The notes: generated from the sequence alone by a model not told the origin. Positions 53,601-61,026 are shown, numbered from the stretch's first letter. The stretch: DNA of 64,000 nucleotides from JAGLOK01 sp963677605 (GCA_963677605.2 CAXXDX010000006.1:186001-250000), one strand, 5' to 3'. Numbers and translations: made by a program.

Positions 53601-54641
53601 TCACGCCCTCGCGGCGTTTGTTTCAAATTCAATTCTTAACTGTGCGGTTCTGTCGTTTGCCATATCGCAGTATTCACTGTTAAGCTCAAAGCCTATAAAC
53701 TGCCTTCCTAAGTCCTGTGCGACTTTTCCTGTAGTACCACTACCCATGAAAGGATCCATTACAATTCCTTCAGCTGGACACCCTGCCAAGATACACGGTT
53801 TTATAAGCTCTTCCGGAAATGTTGCAAAATGTGCTACGCTGTTTTGCGCTGTTGATACCGTCCACACTGACCGCTTATTTCTTTTACCGAGTTTATTCGG
53901 TTTATTGCCTTTTGTGACAGCTGGCGATTTCACAGAATTATTGAATGATTGTCCTTCTGTATATGCCCCACCACCTCTAAAAGTCTTGCGGTTTCCTTTA
54001 TGTCTGTTTCCTAAAACTGCAACACTTCCGCGTGGAGGATTAGGATCACCATTCACACATTTTTCTTTTACCGCCTCATTGTCAAAGTAATACTTTGCGT
54101 TCTTACTGAAGAGGAAAATATATTCATGTGCTTTGGTGCATCTATCTGTCACGCTCTCGGGCATACAATTTGGTTTATGCCAAATGATATCCTGCCTTAG
54201 ATACCAGCCATCATTTTGCAGAGCAAATGCCACTCTCCACGGAATACCCATCAAATCTTTTGGTTTAAGTTCAGCTGGCACAGTATGAATTGGAAGCTTC
54301 CCGGATATCGCACCGGTATGATTGTCCTGCATCTTCCATTTATTTTTAGAATGATACTCCTGGTCAGAGTTTCTGCCTTTTCCGCTTCCTGCGTAACTAT
54401 CACCGAGGTTAAGCCAAAGCGTTCCATCATCTCGCAGTACTCGTTTTACTTCTCTGAAAACTTCAACCATCTTTGCAATGTAATTTTCCAATGTATCTTC
54501 AAGACCTATCTGTCCTTCAGCTCCATAGTCGCGCAATCCGTAATATGGCGGTGAAGTTATGCAGCAGTCAATAGTTCCGTTCGACAGCTGGCGCATGCCT
54601 TCAATGCAGTCGATGTTATAAACTTTGTTGAGTTCCATCAT
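53601..54641 (-). CDS. DNA methyltransferase (beta-type N4/N6)
   Basis: The 346-residue protein has catalytic CITSPPYYGLRDYG (SPPY near residue 29) and, far downstream, SAM-binding DPFMGSGTTGKVAQDLG (near 300), an order typical of beta-class methyltransferases. Between them is a variable target recognition region with GDPNPPRGSVAVLG. There is no restriction gene nearby, so it is likely an orphan protecting phage DNA from host restriction. Confidence 0.92.
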   Translation of the reverse strand: MMELNKVYNIDCIEGMRQLSNGTIDCCITSPPYYGLRDYGAEGQIGLEDTLENYIAKMVEVFREVKRVLRDDGTLWLNLGDSYAGSGKGRNSDQEYHSKNKWKMQDNHTGAISGKLPIHTVPAELKPKDLMGIPWRVAFALQNDGWYLRQDIIWHKPNCMPESVTDRCTKAHEYIFLFSKNAKYYFDNEAVKEKCVNGDPNPPRGSVAVLGNRHKGNRKTFRGGGAYTEGQSFNNSVKSPAVTKGNKPNKLGKRNKRSVWTVSTAQNSVAHFATFPEELIKPCILAGCPAEGIVMDPFMGSGTTGKVAQDLGRQFIGFELNSEYCDMANDRTAQLRIEFETNAARA

Positions 54642-55414
54642 CCTACCCTCGCAGCGTGTTTTGCATTGTTCGCCAGTATCGTTGCAGTATAGGCAATCGT
54701 GGCTCCGTTGTTACCGATGGTTCTTTCAAGAGCATCCCTCACCTTATCTTCACCGTACTCTTCTACCAATTCGATGAGAGTCTTTTTAGCTTCGCTGTCA
54801 TACTTTTCTTTGCCAAACGTACTTATAAGCCAAAATTCATAAATATCAAAACTTTTATGCTCATCCTCGCGCGCGCTCTCTTCTTCATCAACAGTAATAT
54901 CGTTGTCAATATTATTTGATATAGTTTGATTTAATATGATTTGTTGAGTTTCTCCCTCTTTTTTATCATTTGTTGTACTTTCTTCCTGCGGAAACTCGGT
55001 TTCTTCCTCCGATAACTCGGTTTCTTCCTCCGTTAATAAATAATACTTTTTATCAATAACGACATTTTTACGCTTTTTCGTAGCGTTCAAAAAATTCTCC
55101 TGCATACGTCTTGATGTCAAAATCTCGTATTTATCCCACATGGTTTTATCAAATATTTCCGCTTCAATACATGCAGTAATAACATCATTTACATACTTTT
55201 CTTCAAGCCTGAAAGCAAACGCTATATCAAAAGCAAGGTTCTTATCCAATGTCAGATAATAGCCGTTTTCCTCATATCCCAAGCTCCACAGCTTTAAGAT
55301 TATTGCTATGCTCTGCGCTCCAAACGGATGCAGTACTCTTTGAATTTTTCTGTCTGTGAGCATGTTTGTATCTACCGAAAAATACCGGATGCCCTTCTCT
55401 AACGGCCGTGCCAT
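54638..55414 (-). CDS. DUF4373-type replication protein
   Basis: The 258-residue protein has an N-terminal winged-helix DUF4373 (Lin1244/Lin1753) domain (RPLEKGIRYFSVDTNMLTDR, LEEKYVNDVITACIEAEIFD), an acidic linker rich in E, and a C-terminal helical DnaD-like part (VEEYGEDKVRDALERTIGNN). Such proteins initiate phage replication by loading helicase. No DnaC/helicase gene is seen, so the host's may be used. Confidence 0.85.
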   Translation of the reverse strand: MARPLEKGIRYFSVDTNMLTDRKIQRVLHPFGAQSIAIILKLWSLGYEENGYYLTLDKNLAFDIAFAFRLEEKYVNDVITACIEAEIFDKTMWDKYEILTSRRMQENFLNATKKRKNVVIDKKYYLLTEEETELSEEETEFPQEESTTNDKKEGETQQIILNQTISNNIDNDITVDEEESAREDEHKSFDIYEFWLISTFGKEKYDSEAKKTLIELVEEYGEDKVRDALERTIGNNGATIAYTATILANNAKHAARVG

Positions 55415-55432
55415 ATTTATCTCCTCTGTGAG

Positions 55433-55621
55433 TTATCGTCTGTGTCTGCAATCAAGTCTGCTGTGTGAAATGCTCAGTGCTTCGCCAATAGCTTCCATAA
55501 GCTCATCATCATTGCAATTAAGCTGTTTTAGATATGTCAGCATCTTGTTTGTGTATTCAAGCCGTTCCTTTGTTGCGCGGTCCGGCAGTCTTATTACTTT
55601 CGGTTCAACTAATAATGGCAT
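55433..55621 (-). CDS. Small phage protein, 62 residues
   Basis: Starts MPLLVEPKVIRLPDRATKER; helical C-terminus. The ATG follows the stop of the next peptide gene by one base. Not recognised. Confidence 0.55.
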   Translation of the reverse strand: MPLLVEPKVIRLPDRATKERLEYTNKMLTYLKQLNCNDDELMEAIGEALSISHSRLDCRHRR

Positions 55622-55717
55622 TTACATCACTCCAATCGCTTTATAAAACATTGCTATACATGTAGCTATTGCTATTGATACTATTAAGACAAGAATTACT
55701 TCTTTGAAATTTTTCAT
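55622..55717 (-). CDS. 31-residue membrane peptide
   Basis: Starts MKNFKEVILVLIVSIAIATC, one transmembrane helix. Tightly packed between neighbours (stop of the upstream gene TAA overlaps its start region ATATAAATG). Function unknown. Confidence 0.5.
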   Translation of the reverse strand: MKNFKEVILVLIVSIAIATCIAMFYKAIGVM

Positions 55718-55831
55718 TTATATGTCCCCCATCTCCCGGAGCATTCTCCGCCACTTCTGCCGACAGTTGCGCTCTGATCTGTGCTTCCACATCCATTTGA
55801 TGATGCTCCAATAGTATTTAAGCTTTTTCAT
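55718..55831 (-). CDS. 37-residue basic peptide
   Basis: Starts MKKLKYYWSIIKWMWKHRSE; very basic and Trp-rich. GGGGAAGAA precedes the ATG. Function unknown. Confidence 0.5.
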   Translation of the reverse strand: MKKLKYYWSIIKWMWKHRSERNCRQKWRRMLREMGDI

Positions 55832-55985
55832 TTTTCTTCCCCTTATTGCCCACATACTTCGGGCAGTCTTTGCACATATCCCAAGGAATAACCTTTAGCA
55901 TTGTGCTGGTGCCATATCCATAACATGTTCCTTCACTCTTATTCTTATATGCTGAATTACATAAAACAATTTTAGGAACGTTCAT
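55818..55985 (-). CDS. Cys-containing phage protein, 55 residues
   Basis: Starts MNVPKIVLCNSAYKNKSEGT; Cys residues at 9, 21 and a CKDC near 37-40 could bind metal. ATG at 55985 preceded by GGATGGAAG. Not recognised. Confidence 0.55.
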   Translation of the reverse strand: MNVPKIVLCNSAYKNKSEGTCYGYGTSTMLKVIPWDMCKDCPKYVGNKGKKNEKA

Positions 55986-56172
55986 CTTCCATCCACTTCT
56001 GTCTGCACTCCGCTTCATGCGCTGCCTGTCTGTCTTTTGGAAGTTTGTTATAAGCTTTCATAAGCTGTGACCTTACAACGTCAGAATAGCTTCTGCGTGC
56101 ATCTGTACGCATGAAATATTCACATGCAAAGCTCTCTTCTTCGGTTGGTTTGAATGATACTACCTTTGGCAT
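55972..56172 (-). CDS. Phage protein, 66 residues
   Basis: Starts MPKVVSFKPTEEESFACEYF; ATG at 56172 preceded by GAAAGGAAA. Helical, may be ribbon-helix-helix-like (YSDVVRSQLMKAYNKL). Overlaps the next gene by 14 bp. Positions 56173-56278 hold nothing else. Confidence 0.6.
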   Translation of the reverse strand: MPKVVSFKPTEEESFACEYFMRTDARRSYSDVVRSQLMKAYNKLPKDRQAAHEAECRQKWMEDERS

Positions 56173-56278
56173 TATTATTTTTCCTTTCTGTGAGTGGCTG
56201 TGCTTGCTGTGCAAACTATTTAAACCCTGTCAAGCGGTGTTGGTAGACCTAGAGCCGTTTAAATTCTTAAATCAAAAT

Positions 56279-56833
56279 CTAAGCAACGGCTTTTTCAGGC
56301 TTCCAGTCGTCTATAAGCTGTGAAATCTGCGCTGGTGTCCGTGTATCGATTCCAAGCTCTTGTGCTTCAAATACAATTCCTTCAATCAGCGTGCGCATTT
56401 CAGAGATGTTATATTTGCTTGATCCTTTGTATGAGTGATACCAATTGAACAGCTTTCCGTCATATGTCGCCTGTTCAAAACAGTGGACATAAAGATGCTC
56501 ATTTATTTCAAGATATCTTCCGCCTTCAGCCAACACGCACACAGTCTCTTCAATCACTCCGTAATCCTTAAGCATCATGAGGTATATAAAATCTTTTGTA
56601 GTGCGCTGTACTTCCGCTATCTTTCCTATAAGATGCCATGCATAATTATTGGCAGCTCTGCTTCTCTGTTCACGGTATGGCTTGAAAATTATCTGTACTC
56701 CGTTCTTGGCATTGTTTATCATCTCCATGATTTTCGCGCCTTTGTATCGCGTCACTTCAAGCTCAAAGCGGTCATAATAATCATTTAGCTTGAGCTTGCC
56801 TTTACCAAGCTTTATTGTGACTTGATTGCTCAT
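56279..56833 (-). CDS. NinB-like recombination protein
   Basis: This 184-residue protein has the NinB pattern RSRAANNYAWHLIGKIAEVQ near residue 60, DFIYLMMLKDYGV, and EGIVFEAQELGIDTRTP at the C-terminus. NinB family proteins bind single-stranded DNA and help recombination in lambda-like phages. It overlaps the HTH gene by 4 bp. Confidence 0.75.
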   Translation of the reverse strand: MSNQVTIKLGKGKLKLNDYYDRFELEVTRYKGAKIMEMINNAKNGVQIIFKPYREQRSRAANNYAWHLIGKIAEVQRTTKDFIYLMMLKDYGVIEETVCVLAEGGRYLEINEHLYVHCFEQATYDGKLFNWYHSYKGSSKYNISEMRTLIEGIVFEAQELGIDTRTPAQISQLIDDWKPEKAVA

Positions 56834-57144
56834 GCGCTAAAATCCATCTCCTGCTGTCCGCTGTTTCCTGCAAGCCACTTGCGCGCTCCTGCAGTTGAAA
56901 GCCTTATTTCATTTGCCCGGCTGTTCTGCTCTGCTACAAACTTCATAACTTCCCCAGCTTCGCTCTTGCGCGGTTTGTAATATCCTTTGCCGTGTGAAGA
57001 TGAAATTATAACCTCGCCTTCTTTACGAAGCTCTGCAATCATATTCCGCACATCACGCTCACTTCTGTTAAGCTGTACAGCAAGACTCTGTTTTGTGACT
57101 GCATTTTCTTTTCCGTATGGAATAAGGCTTAATATATCAAGCAT
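56830..57144 (-). CDS. Winged HTH phage regulator, 104 residues
   Basis: An N-terminal winged helix (VTKQSLAVQLNRSERDVRNM, then GEVIISSSHGKGYYKPRK), similar to small phage HTH proteins. It is the first gene downstream of the 785-bp RNA-like region, preceded by AAAAGGAGGTT. Confidence 0.78.
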   Translation of the reverse strand: MLDILSLIPYGKENAVTKQSLAVQLNRSERDVRNMIAELRKEGEVIISSSHGKGYYKPRKSEAGEVMKFVAEQNSRANEIRLSTAGARKWLAGNSGQQEMDFSA

Positions 57145-57231
57145 AGTAACCTCCTTTTAAAAAGTTCCCTCTCCCCCAGTTTCAAAAGGAAGAGGGCAAA
57201 AACATTATGATGCATTACTGCCCTTGTGGAC

Positions 57232-57310
57232 TGGTGGGAGCTTCGGGAGTCGAACCCGACATTGCCACATCTCCCATAAATAGAGTCCACAGCCACCAGC
57301 GGTGGACTCT
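57232..57310 (-). ncRNA. tRNA-like minihelix copy 1 with 5' hairpin
   Basis: A perfect 9-bp hairpin AGAGTCCAC/GTGGACTCT (57282-57310) is followed after 6 bases by a 44-nt module (57232-57275). The module is acceptor GGGAGAT paired with AGCTCCC (6 of 7 bp), a 9-nt linker, T arm TCGGG-TTCGACT-CCCGA, then A and CCA. There is no D arm and no anticodon arm. The module differs from copy 2 only in the linker, where four of nine positions change. Confidence 0.7.
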
Positions 57311-57468
57311 TTAAGAAAATCATTATCAGATACACTTACCTTACTTTTTCATTGGACTCACCCCCTGAATGAATTAACAATACTCAAACCACGTAACCAC
57401 TGTATTGTTTTGCCGGCGCGCTTGGCGGTTTCTTGGGACTGCACCTGCCTGTCTTACTATTAACGTTT

Positions 57469-57494
57469 TGGTGGAGCTGTTAACCCATAGCCCC
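57469..57494 (-). ncRNA. Short CCA-ended hairpin
   Basis: GGGGCT pairs with AGCTCC (one G-U), followed by ACCA, with a 10-base loop. It resembles only an acceptor end and may be coincidence; listed because three other CCA/CTA-ended elements flank it. Confidence 0.3.
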
Positions 57495-57626
57495 AATGGA
57501 GATAGAATATTATGCGTGTGCTAGTCATTACTATCATTACTGACACTGTTACTCTGCACGCTTAGAGGGCATCCGTCTCTGTCAGTTGTAGCCAACCTCA
57601 TTATTATTTCAGACAGAAAGGTGAAC

Positions 57627-57696
57627 TAGTGGGAGAGACAGGGCTCGAACCTGCATGAAGATTTTTAATAGCGTCTACCAATTCCGCCACTCTCCC
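57627..57696 (-). tRNA. tRNA-Leu-like element without a usable anticodon arm
   Basis: Acceptor GGGAGAG/CTCTCCC is perfect, the D arm has the Leu-type sequence GCGGAATTGGTAGACGC, and the T arm is GCAGG-TTCGAGC-CCTGT. Between D and T arms only 16 nt remain (57655-57670) instead of the anticodon arm plus long variable arm of tRNA-Leu; an AATTTTT-type relic of a TAA loop is left. The end is CTA, not CCA. It cannot decode; either a deletion relic or a tRNA mimic. Confidence 0.6.
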
Positions 57697-57740
57697 AGTT
57701 GGTTTTCAATATTTTAGCTTTCGCAAGGATATAAAGAAAA

Positions 57741-57781
57741 CCCATCTTAGAAAAACAAAACCTGCTCCTTTCCGTGGAGCA
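57741..57781 (-). terminator. Terminator-like hairpin within the RNA region
   Basis: TGCTCC/GGAGCA with a 7-base loop (57763-57781), followed on the minus strand by GGTTTTGTTTTTC. Confidence 0.55.
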
Positions 57782-57840
57782 CTCGCCGTACTCTACTGGC
57801 ACGGTCAGTCGGTATAATATATCCGGCGCCCGACTGCGCT

Positions 57841-57914
57841 TGGTGGGAGCTTCGGGAGTCGAACCCGACAAAGCCATATCTCCCATATGTCCGCGTTTAT
57901 AGTCAGTGCGGACA
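57841..57914 (-). ncRNA. tRNA-like minihelix copy 2 with 5' hairpin
   Basis: A perfect 7-bp hairpin TGTCCGC/GCGGACA (57888-57914) is followed after 3 bases by the 44-nt module (57841-57884) with the same acceptor, T arm and CCA as copy 1. The hairpin sequence differs from copy 1 yet stays fully paired, which is covariation. An ATG inside the module opens an ORF (57665-57886), but it runs through the terminator and tRNA-like element and is not credible. Confidence 0.7.
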
Positions 57915-57929
57915 AGTGACTAATGTTAT

Positions 57930-58673
57930 TTATGAAATAATTATTGTATCTTCGCGCTTGATATTTTCTTTCAAATATTTAGCGACATTCTGTGTAGCTT
58001 CTACCATCCACTGTGTAGAATTGCTTGCAAAGAAAGCCACTTCCACTCCTCGTCCTTTCTTCGCTCTTACACAGTAAGGACTTGAAGGCTGTTCAACCTC
58101 AGCAAATGTTCTGTATGGAGAAAGTGTGATTACTTCCGGAAGTTCAGCTTCACCTTTTCTTCCAAGCCCTTCTTCAACAACAACTCTTTGAGCCATTCCA
58201 TCATCCGACTGTTCAACTGAAGAATCAGAGCTTATAGTAGATATAAGATTAACGATGTTCACACAATCATCATTAGGAACAAAATATGTTTTAAGCATAA
58301 TTATTGCCTGTTCAACTGGCATAAACTCATTAATAACATGATTCTCCTGTGACGTTCCACGTGCTTTGCACTCTGCAAAACACTTACGCTGTTGCTGTTT
58401 GCCAAACAATGCAGAACGGATTTTTATTGACGTTGGATTTTCTATAATTACATATAGCTGTCCTTCATCTTTCAAATCCTCCGATTCGTTTACATAGTCA
58501 ATTACACCCTGTAAAGTTCCAATTGATATAGCAGCAGGTTCATCATCTTTCTCGCGCACTCTATGAAGCATCTTGTCCGTGTATGTTTCTCCATCGATTT
58601 GAATTTGTTGTACTGTCTGTGCTTCCTGCGCAAGTTTTTTTATTTGGTCTACTGCTCCGCCTTCTAAACTCAT
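57930..58673 (-). CDS. DUF2303-like phage protein
   Basis: This 247-residue protein has the pattern of DUF2303-type early phage proteins: TYTDKMLHRVREKDDEPAAI, SIGTLQGVIDYVNE, LYVIIENPTSIKIRSALFG near residue 75, and ASNSTQWMVEATQNVAKYLK at the C-terminus. It overlaps the upstream gene by 4 bp. Role unknown; partners are often recombination proteins. Confidence 0.65.
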   Translation of the reverse strand: MSLEGGAVDQIKKLAQEAQTVQQIQIDGETYTDKMLHRVREKDDEPAAISIGTLQGVIDYVNESEDLKDEGQLYVIIENPTSIKIRSALFGKQQQRKCFAECKARGTSQENHVINEFMPVEQAIIMLKTYFVPNDDCVNIVNLISTISSDSSVEQSDDGMAQRVVVEEGLGRKGEAELPEVITLSPYRTFAEVEQPSSPYCVRAKKGRGVEVAFFASNSTQWMVEATQNVAKYLKENIKREDTIIIS

Positions 58674-59047
58674 GTGTTTACTCCTTCCTGTTTTGTGATT
58701 GATACTACTTTTCCGTCAGTATCATCAATTTCATCATCGCTCAGAAATGAGCCTTGCCCATATTCTGCGCTGTCGCCCTGTCCGTTAAGCACAATATTTG
58801 TTTCAATCGGCTCATCAGATGCAAGCTTCACTTTAGATTTGATTTCAACGTTTACCATACGTCTGCCCTTCTGTGGAATGAAATCAATTTCCAGAGTCAG
58901 CTTTCGCTTAGCTTTTTCATCTGTGTTTCGGTCAAGAATGTTTTCAACAATCTTTTGCATTTCATATTGAAAACGCTCCTGCAGTTTTCCCTGTGCCATT
59001 TGTGCAAGGTTGAGTTTTATATCACCATGCCTTTTATTTTGTGCCAT
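58670..59047 (-). CDS. Phage protein, 125 residues (replication-terminator-like)
   Basis: Starts MAQNKRHGDIKLNLAQMAQG, then KRKLTLEIDFIPQKGRRMVN, a beta-rich core, and an acidic tail. It matches a small family that usually accompanies the DUF2303-like gene in Clostridia phages. Function unknown. Confidence 0.65.
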   Translation of the reverse strand: MAQNKRHGDIKLNLAQMAQGKLQERFQYEMQKIVENILDRNTDEKAKRKLTLEIDFIPQKGRRMVNVEIKSKVKLASDEPIETNIVLNGQGDSAEYGQGSFLSDDEIDDTDGKVVSITKQEGVNT

Positions 59048-59049
59048 AG

Positions 59050-59181
59050 CTATCTCCTTTCCTGTGAGTTAATATCTTCACGCACTTTCTGCGCTCCGTC
59101 CGTTTTCTTCTTCGTGCAGTCGCACCGCTCCCCCGGGTCCAGTGTTGCTCCGCATAAATCGCATATATTGAAATATGACAT
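59050..59181 (-). CDS. 43-residue zinc-ribbon peptide
   Basis: Starts MSYFNICDLCGATLDPGERC; CxxC near residues 7-10 and CDC near 20-22 could bind zinc. The ATG at 59181 overlaps the stop of the neighbour as TAATG. Confidence 0.6.
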   Translation of the reverse strand: MSYFNICDLCGATLDPGERCDCTKKKTDGAQKVREDINSQERR

Positions 59182-59417
59182 TAATCCCAATTCTCCTCTC
59201 CACATTTCATACATACATATCCATATAGTTTGGTGCCACACTTTTTACAGAAAGCAGAATACTTGTGTGACATGTCCGTTGTTCCTGTTTGCTTGCTTGA
59301 TATAAACACACGCTCATTATCTTGATGTGTTGTTATTTCAATAAGCTCGTCAGGTGTTAAAACACTCCTTTGAGCTAGCTCAACAAGCTCCCGCGCTGCT
59401 CTTCCTGCTCCGAACAT
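59181..59417 (-). CDS. Zinc-ribbon phage protein, 78 residues
   Basis: Helical N-terminus, then CKKCGTKLYGYVCMKCGEE, a zinc ribbon with two CxxC pairs near the C-terminus. Overlaps the HTH gene by one base. Function unknown. Confidence 0.65.
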   Translation of the reverse strand: MFGAGRAARELVELAQRSVLTPDELIEITTHQDNERVFISSKQTGTTDMSHKYSAFCKKCGTKLYGYVCMKCGEENWD

Positions 59418-59623
59418 TACGCTATCCTCCGTACTTTTTCTTCAAGCTCTTCCACAGTTATCCCAAGATACTCAGCCACCATCCACGGCCTTATGTCATA
59501 TACATATCTGCTCTCTTTAATGAACGCAGCACCGAAAGGAAGCTTTCCGCAGCGCATGCCCATCCTTACAGCGTGTGGAGATATTGACAAAAATTTAGAA
59601 ACTATAGCAGGTGACAGTTTCAT
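59417..59623 (-). CDS. HTH phage protein, 68 residues
   Basis: Starts MKLSPAIVSKFLSISPHAVR, an HTH of excisionase/MerR-like type, and ends with a short helix. It lies 4 bp from the XRE regulator gene. May act in early gene control or excision. Confidence 0.65.
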   Translation of the reverse strand: MKLSPAIVSKFLSISPHAVRMGMRCGKLPFGAAFIKESRYVYDIRPWMVAEYLGITVEELEEKVRRIA

Positions 59624-60084
59624 TTCGCCCGCTCTCCTTTCTGCTCTTCCTCTTTAAGGCTTGCAGCAAGAGACAAGCTTGCGCTTGCAACCTTCATTGC
59701 CTGGAAGATGATTGCGTCACAATCCTTCTGTTCATCCTTTGTGATTTTTCCATCCTTGATAATTTCTCTTGCCATTCGTGAGATATCATTAAAGTGTTCG
59801 CTTGCGCTTTCAACTTCCATCCACGCTCCGCGAATATCTTCAATCTTAACTTCCGGAAGAATCTTGCCATATTCAGTGCAGTTTAAAAGGTGCGCCCAAA
59901 TAAGCCAGCTTGTGTTATAAAGCTTTGCAAGCTTAAATACCGTTACATCATCCGGTGTAAATTTATATGTTTCATAATTTGAAATGGTGTCTTTTGATAC
60001 TCCTATGAATTCAGCTGCGTTTTCCTGACTTAAATTCGTAGAGTTTCTGGCGGTTTTATATATGTTTTCGAATTTGCTTGCCAT
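59620..60084 (-). CDS. XRE-family regulator, 154 residues
   Basis: N-terminal Cro/CI-type HTH (NLSQENAAEFIGVSKDTISN, then YETYKFTPDDVTVFKLAKLY) followed by a helical C-terminal half without known domain. It lies behind the Cro-like gene in the early leftward transcript. Confidence 0.85.
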   Translation of the reverse strand: MASKFENIYKTARNSTNLSQENAAEFIGVSKDTISNYETYKFTPDDVTVFKLAKLYNTSWLIWAHLLNCTEYGKILPEVKIEDIRGAWMEVESASEHFNDISRMAREIIKDGKITKDEQKDCDAIIFQAMKVASASLSLAASLKEEEQKGERAK

Positions 60085-60123
60085 GTTTATTCCCCTTGCA
60101 GTGCGATATAATGTAATTACCTT

Positions 60124-60327
60124 CTAAGCAGATGCCTCACCAAACATACGAAGCAGTTCATCATCAGGTATGTCAAGAATCTTGCCGAACCTCGCAGCGG
60201 TATTGATATCAGGTATCCGTTCGCCCTCCTCATATCGGCGGACAGATATCCTGCTGACTTTTGCAAGTCTCGCAAGTATTTCTTGGCTATATCCTTTTGC
60301 TTTTCTGTAATCCTTAAAAGTCTTCAT
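60124..60327 (-). CDS. Cro-like XRE regulator
   Basis: This 67-residue protein has a full HTH (KAKGYSQEILARLAKVSRIS, then VRRYEEGERIPDINTAARFG). The ATG at 60327 follows AAAGGAC; the ORF opens further upstream over the promoter. It is the first leftward gene, directly behind the operator-promoter region facing cI, the place of cro. Confidence 0.9.
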   Translation of the reverse strand: MKTFKDYRKAKGYSQEILARLAKVSRISVRRYEEGERIPDINTAARFGKILDIPDDELLRMFGEASA

Positions 60328-60344
60328 AATATGTCCTTTTCTTT

Positions 60345-60446
60345 GTTGCCACTTGGTTACATTTATAATGATAGTACCCATTTGGTACATTGTCAAGAAC
60401 TTTTTGTACCATTTCGGTACTTTTTATTCTGATACCATTTGGTTAC
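60345..60446. promoter_or_regulatory. Immunity region: four CI/Cro operators
   Basis: Four palindromes of one type lie between cro and cI. 60345-60360 reads GTTGCCACTTGGTTAC; 60374-60388 reads GTACC-cattt-GGTAC; 60406-60420 reads GTACC-atttc-GGTAC; 60431-60446 reads GATACCATTTGGTTAC. The inner two are perfect, the outer two degenerate. Spacing between centres is about 29, 32 and 26 bp. Confidence 0.88.
60368..60396 (-). promoter_or_regulatory. Leftward early promoter
   Basis: On the minus strand TTGACA (60391-60396), 17 bp, TATCAT (60368-60373). The second operator (60374-60388) fills the spacer, so repressor binding would shut it. Confidence 0.85.
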
Positions 60447-60467
60447 AATATTAACAAGGTGAGTATT

Positions 60468-60818
60468 ATGAAAAATGTATTAAAGACTTTGAGAAAAAAT
60501 AGAAACGTTACACAGCAAGAAGTTGCTGAAGCTATCAATGTAGATAGGGTTTCATATACACGTTATGAAAATGGCACTCGAACACCTACAAGTGAAGTGC
60601 TAGTTGCATTAGCCAAATTCTATAACTGTACAACCGACTATCTGCTTGGCTTAACCTCGGAGCCTAACTTAGTCAATATGACAAACCTCCCGAAAGAATT
60701 AACCGCGGAAGGCATTGAAGCTCTTGAAATAACTCAAGAAGCTATGGCCGAGGGACTCTCAGCTCAGGATATAAAAGACATCATTGAGATGGCTTTGAAA
60801 CTTCGGAAGAAGGATTAA
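60468..60818 (+). CDS. CI-like phage repressor without cleavage domain
   Basis: The 116-residue repressor has an XRE HTH (RNVTQQEVAEAINVDRVSYT, then RYENGTRTPTSEVLVALAKF) and a short helical C-terminus (TQEAMAEGLSAQDIKDIIEM), with no S24 peptidase domain. AAGGTGAG precedes the ATG at 60468. Induction therefore cannot use RecA-stimulated self-cleavage and needs another signal, for which the antisense ORF at 60781-60909 is a candidate. Confidence 0.9.
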   Translation: MKNVLKTLRKNRNVTQQEVAEAINVDRVSYTRYENGTRTPTSEVLVALAKFYNCTTDYLLGLTSEPNLVNMTNLPKELTAEGIEALEITQEAMAEGLSAQDIKDIIEMALKLRKKD

Positions 60819-60909
60819 CCTCTTTCATAGTGCTTATATAATCTTTGTTTGTATACTTAGTGCCGTTTACTGTGATTGACTTGACTTGTGGTAGTGCTCT
60901 CTTCTTCAT
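60781..60909 (-). CDS. 42-residue ORF antisense to the cI 3' end, candidate antirepressor
   Basis: Starts MKKRALPQVKSITVNGTKYT and ends VSKPSQ; basic. GAAAGGA lies 8 bases before the ATG. Its last 38 bp overlap the cI 3' end on the opposite strand. About 80 bp upstream lies a promoter with a CI-type operator in the spacer and a LexA-like box over the start site. Expression after DNA damage is predicted; an antirepressor or antisense role is inference. Confidence 0.5.
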   Translation of the reverse strand: MKKRALPQVKSITVNGTKYTNKDYISTMKEVNPSSEVSKPSQ

Positions 60910-60982
60910 TATCTATATCCTTTCTATCCCACCCATCCTAAAGTAAGAGTGAAAAAGCTGTGTATTGGTTGCATTAAATATA

Positions 60983-61026
60983 CGAACATCTGTTCTCATG
61001 ATAGTACATACCCTGTACCAAATCAA
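60983..61026 (-). promoter_or_regulatory. Leftward promoter with operator-like spacer and LexA-like box
   Basis: On the minus strand TTGATT (61021-61026), 17 bp GGTAC-rich spacer with GGTACAGGGTATGTAC, then TATCAT (60998-61003), matching the early promoter in -10 box and spacing. Directly downstream, at the expected start, is CGAACATCTGTTC (60983-60995; plus strand), the CGAAC-N4-GTTC form of Gram-positive LexA boxes. Confidence 0.65.

Larger units (their letters stand above)
57145..57929 (-). ncRNA. 785-bp structured non-coding region with tRNA-like elements
   Basis: No convincing protein gene is present; the few ORFs are short and lack ribosome sites. The strand transcribed with the early genes holds, in order: tRNA-like minihelix 2 (57841-57914), a terminator-like hairpin (57741-57781), a tRNA-Leu-like element (57627-57696), a hairpin-rich middle (57376-57409 is a perfect 8-bp stem; 57469-57494 forms GGGGCT/AGCTCC followed by ACCA), and minihelix 1 (57232-57310). 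Size, placement and tRNA parts recall large phage RNAs such as GOLLD and ROOL, but I cannot assign it. Confidence 0.6.

Noticed and set aside
53601..54641. Restriction-modification system
   Set aside because: Only the methyltransferase is present; no restriction endonuclease gene is next to it.
57665..57886. 73-codon ORF on the minus strand starting inside minihelix 2
   Set aside because: It runs through a terminator-like hairpin and into the tRNA-Leu-like element, lacks a ribosome site, and its first 15 codons are the RNA module.
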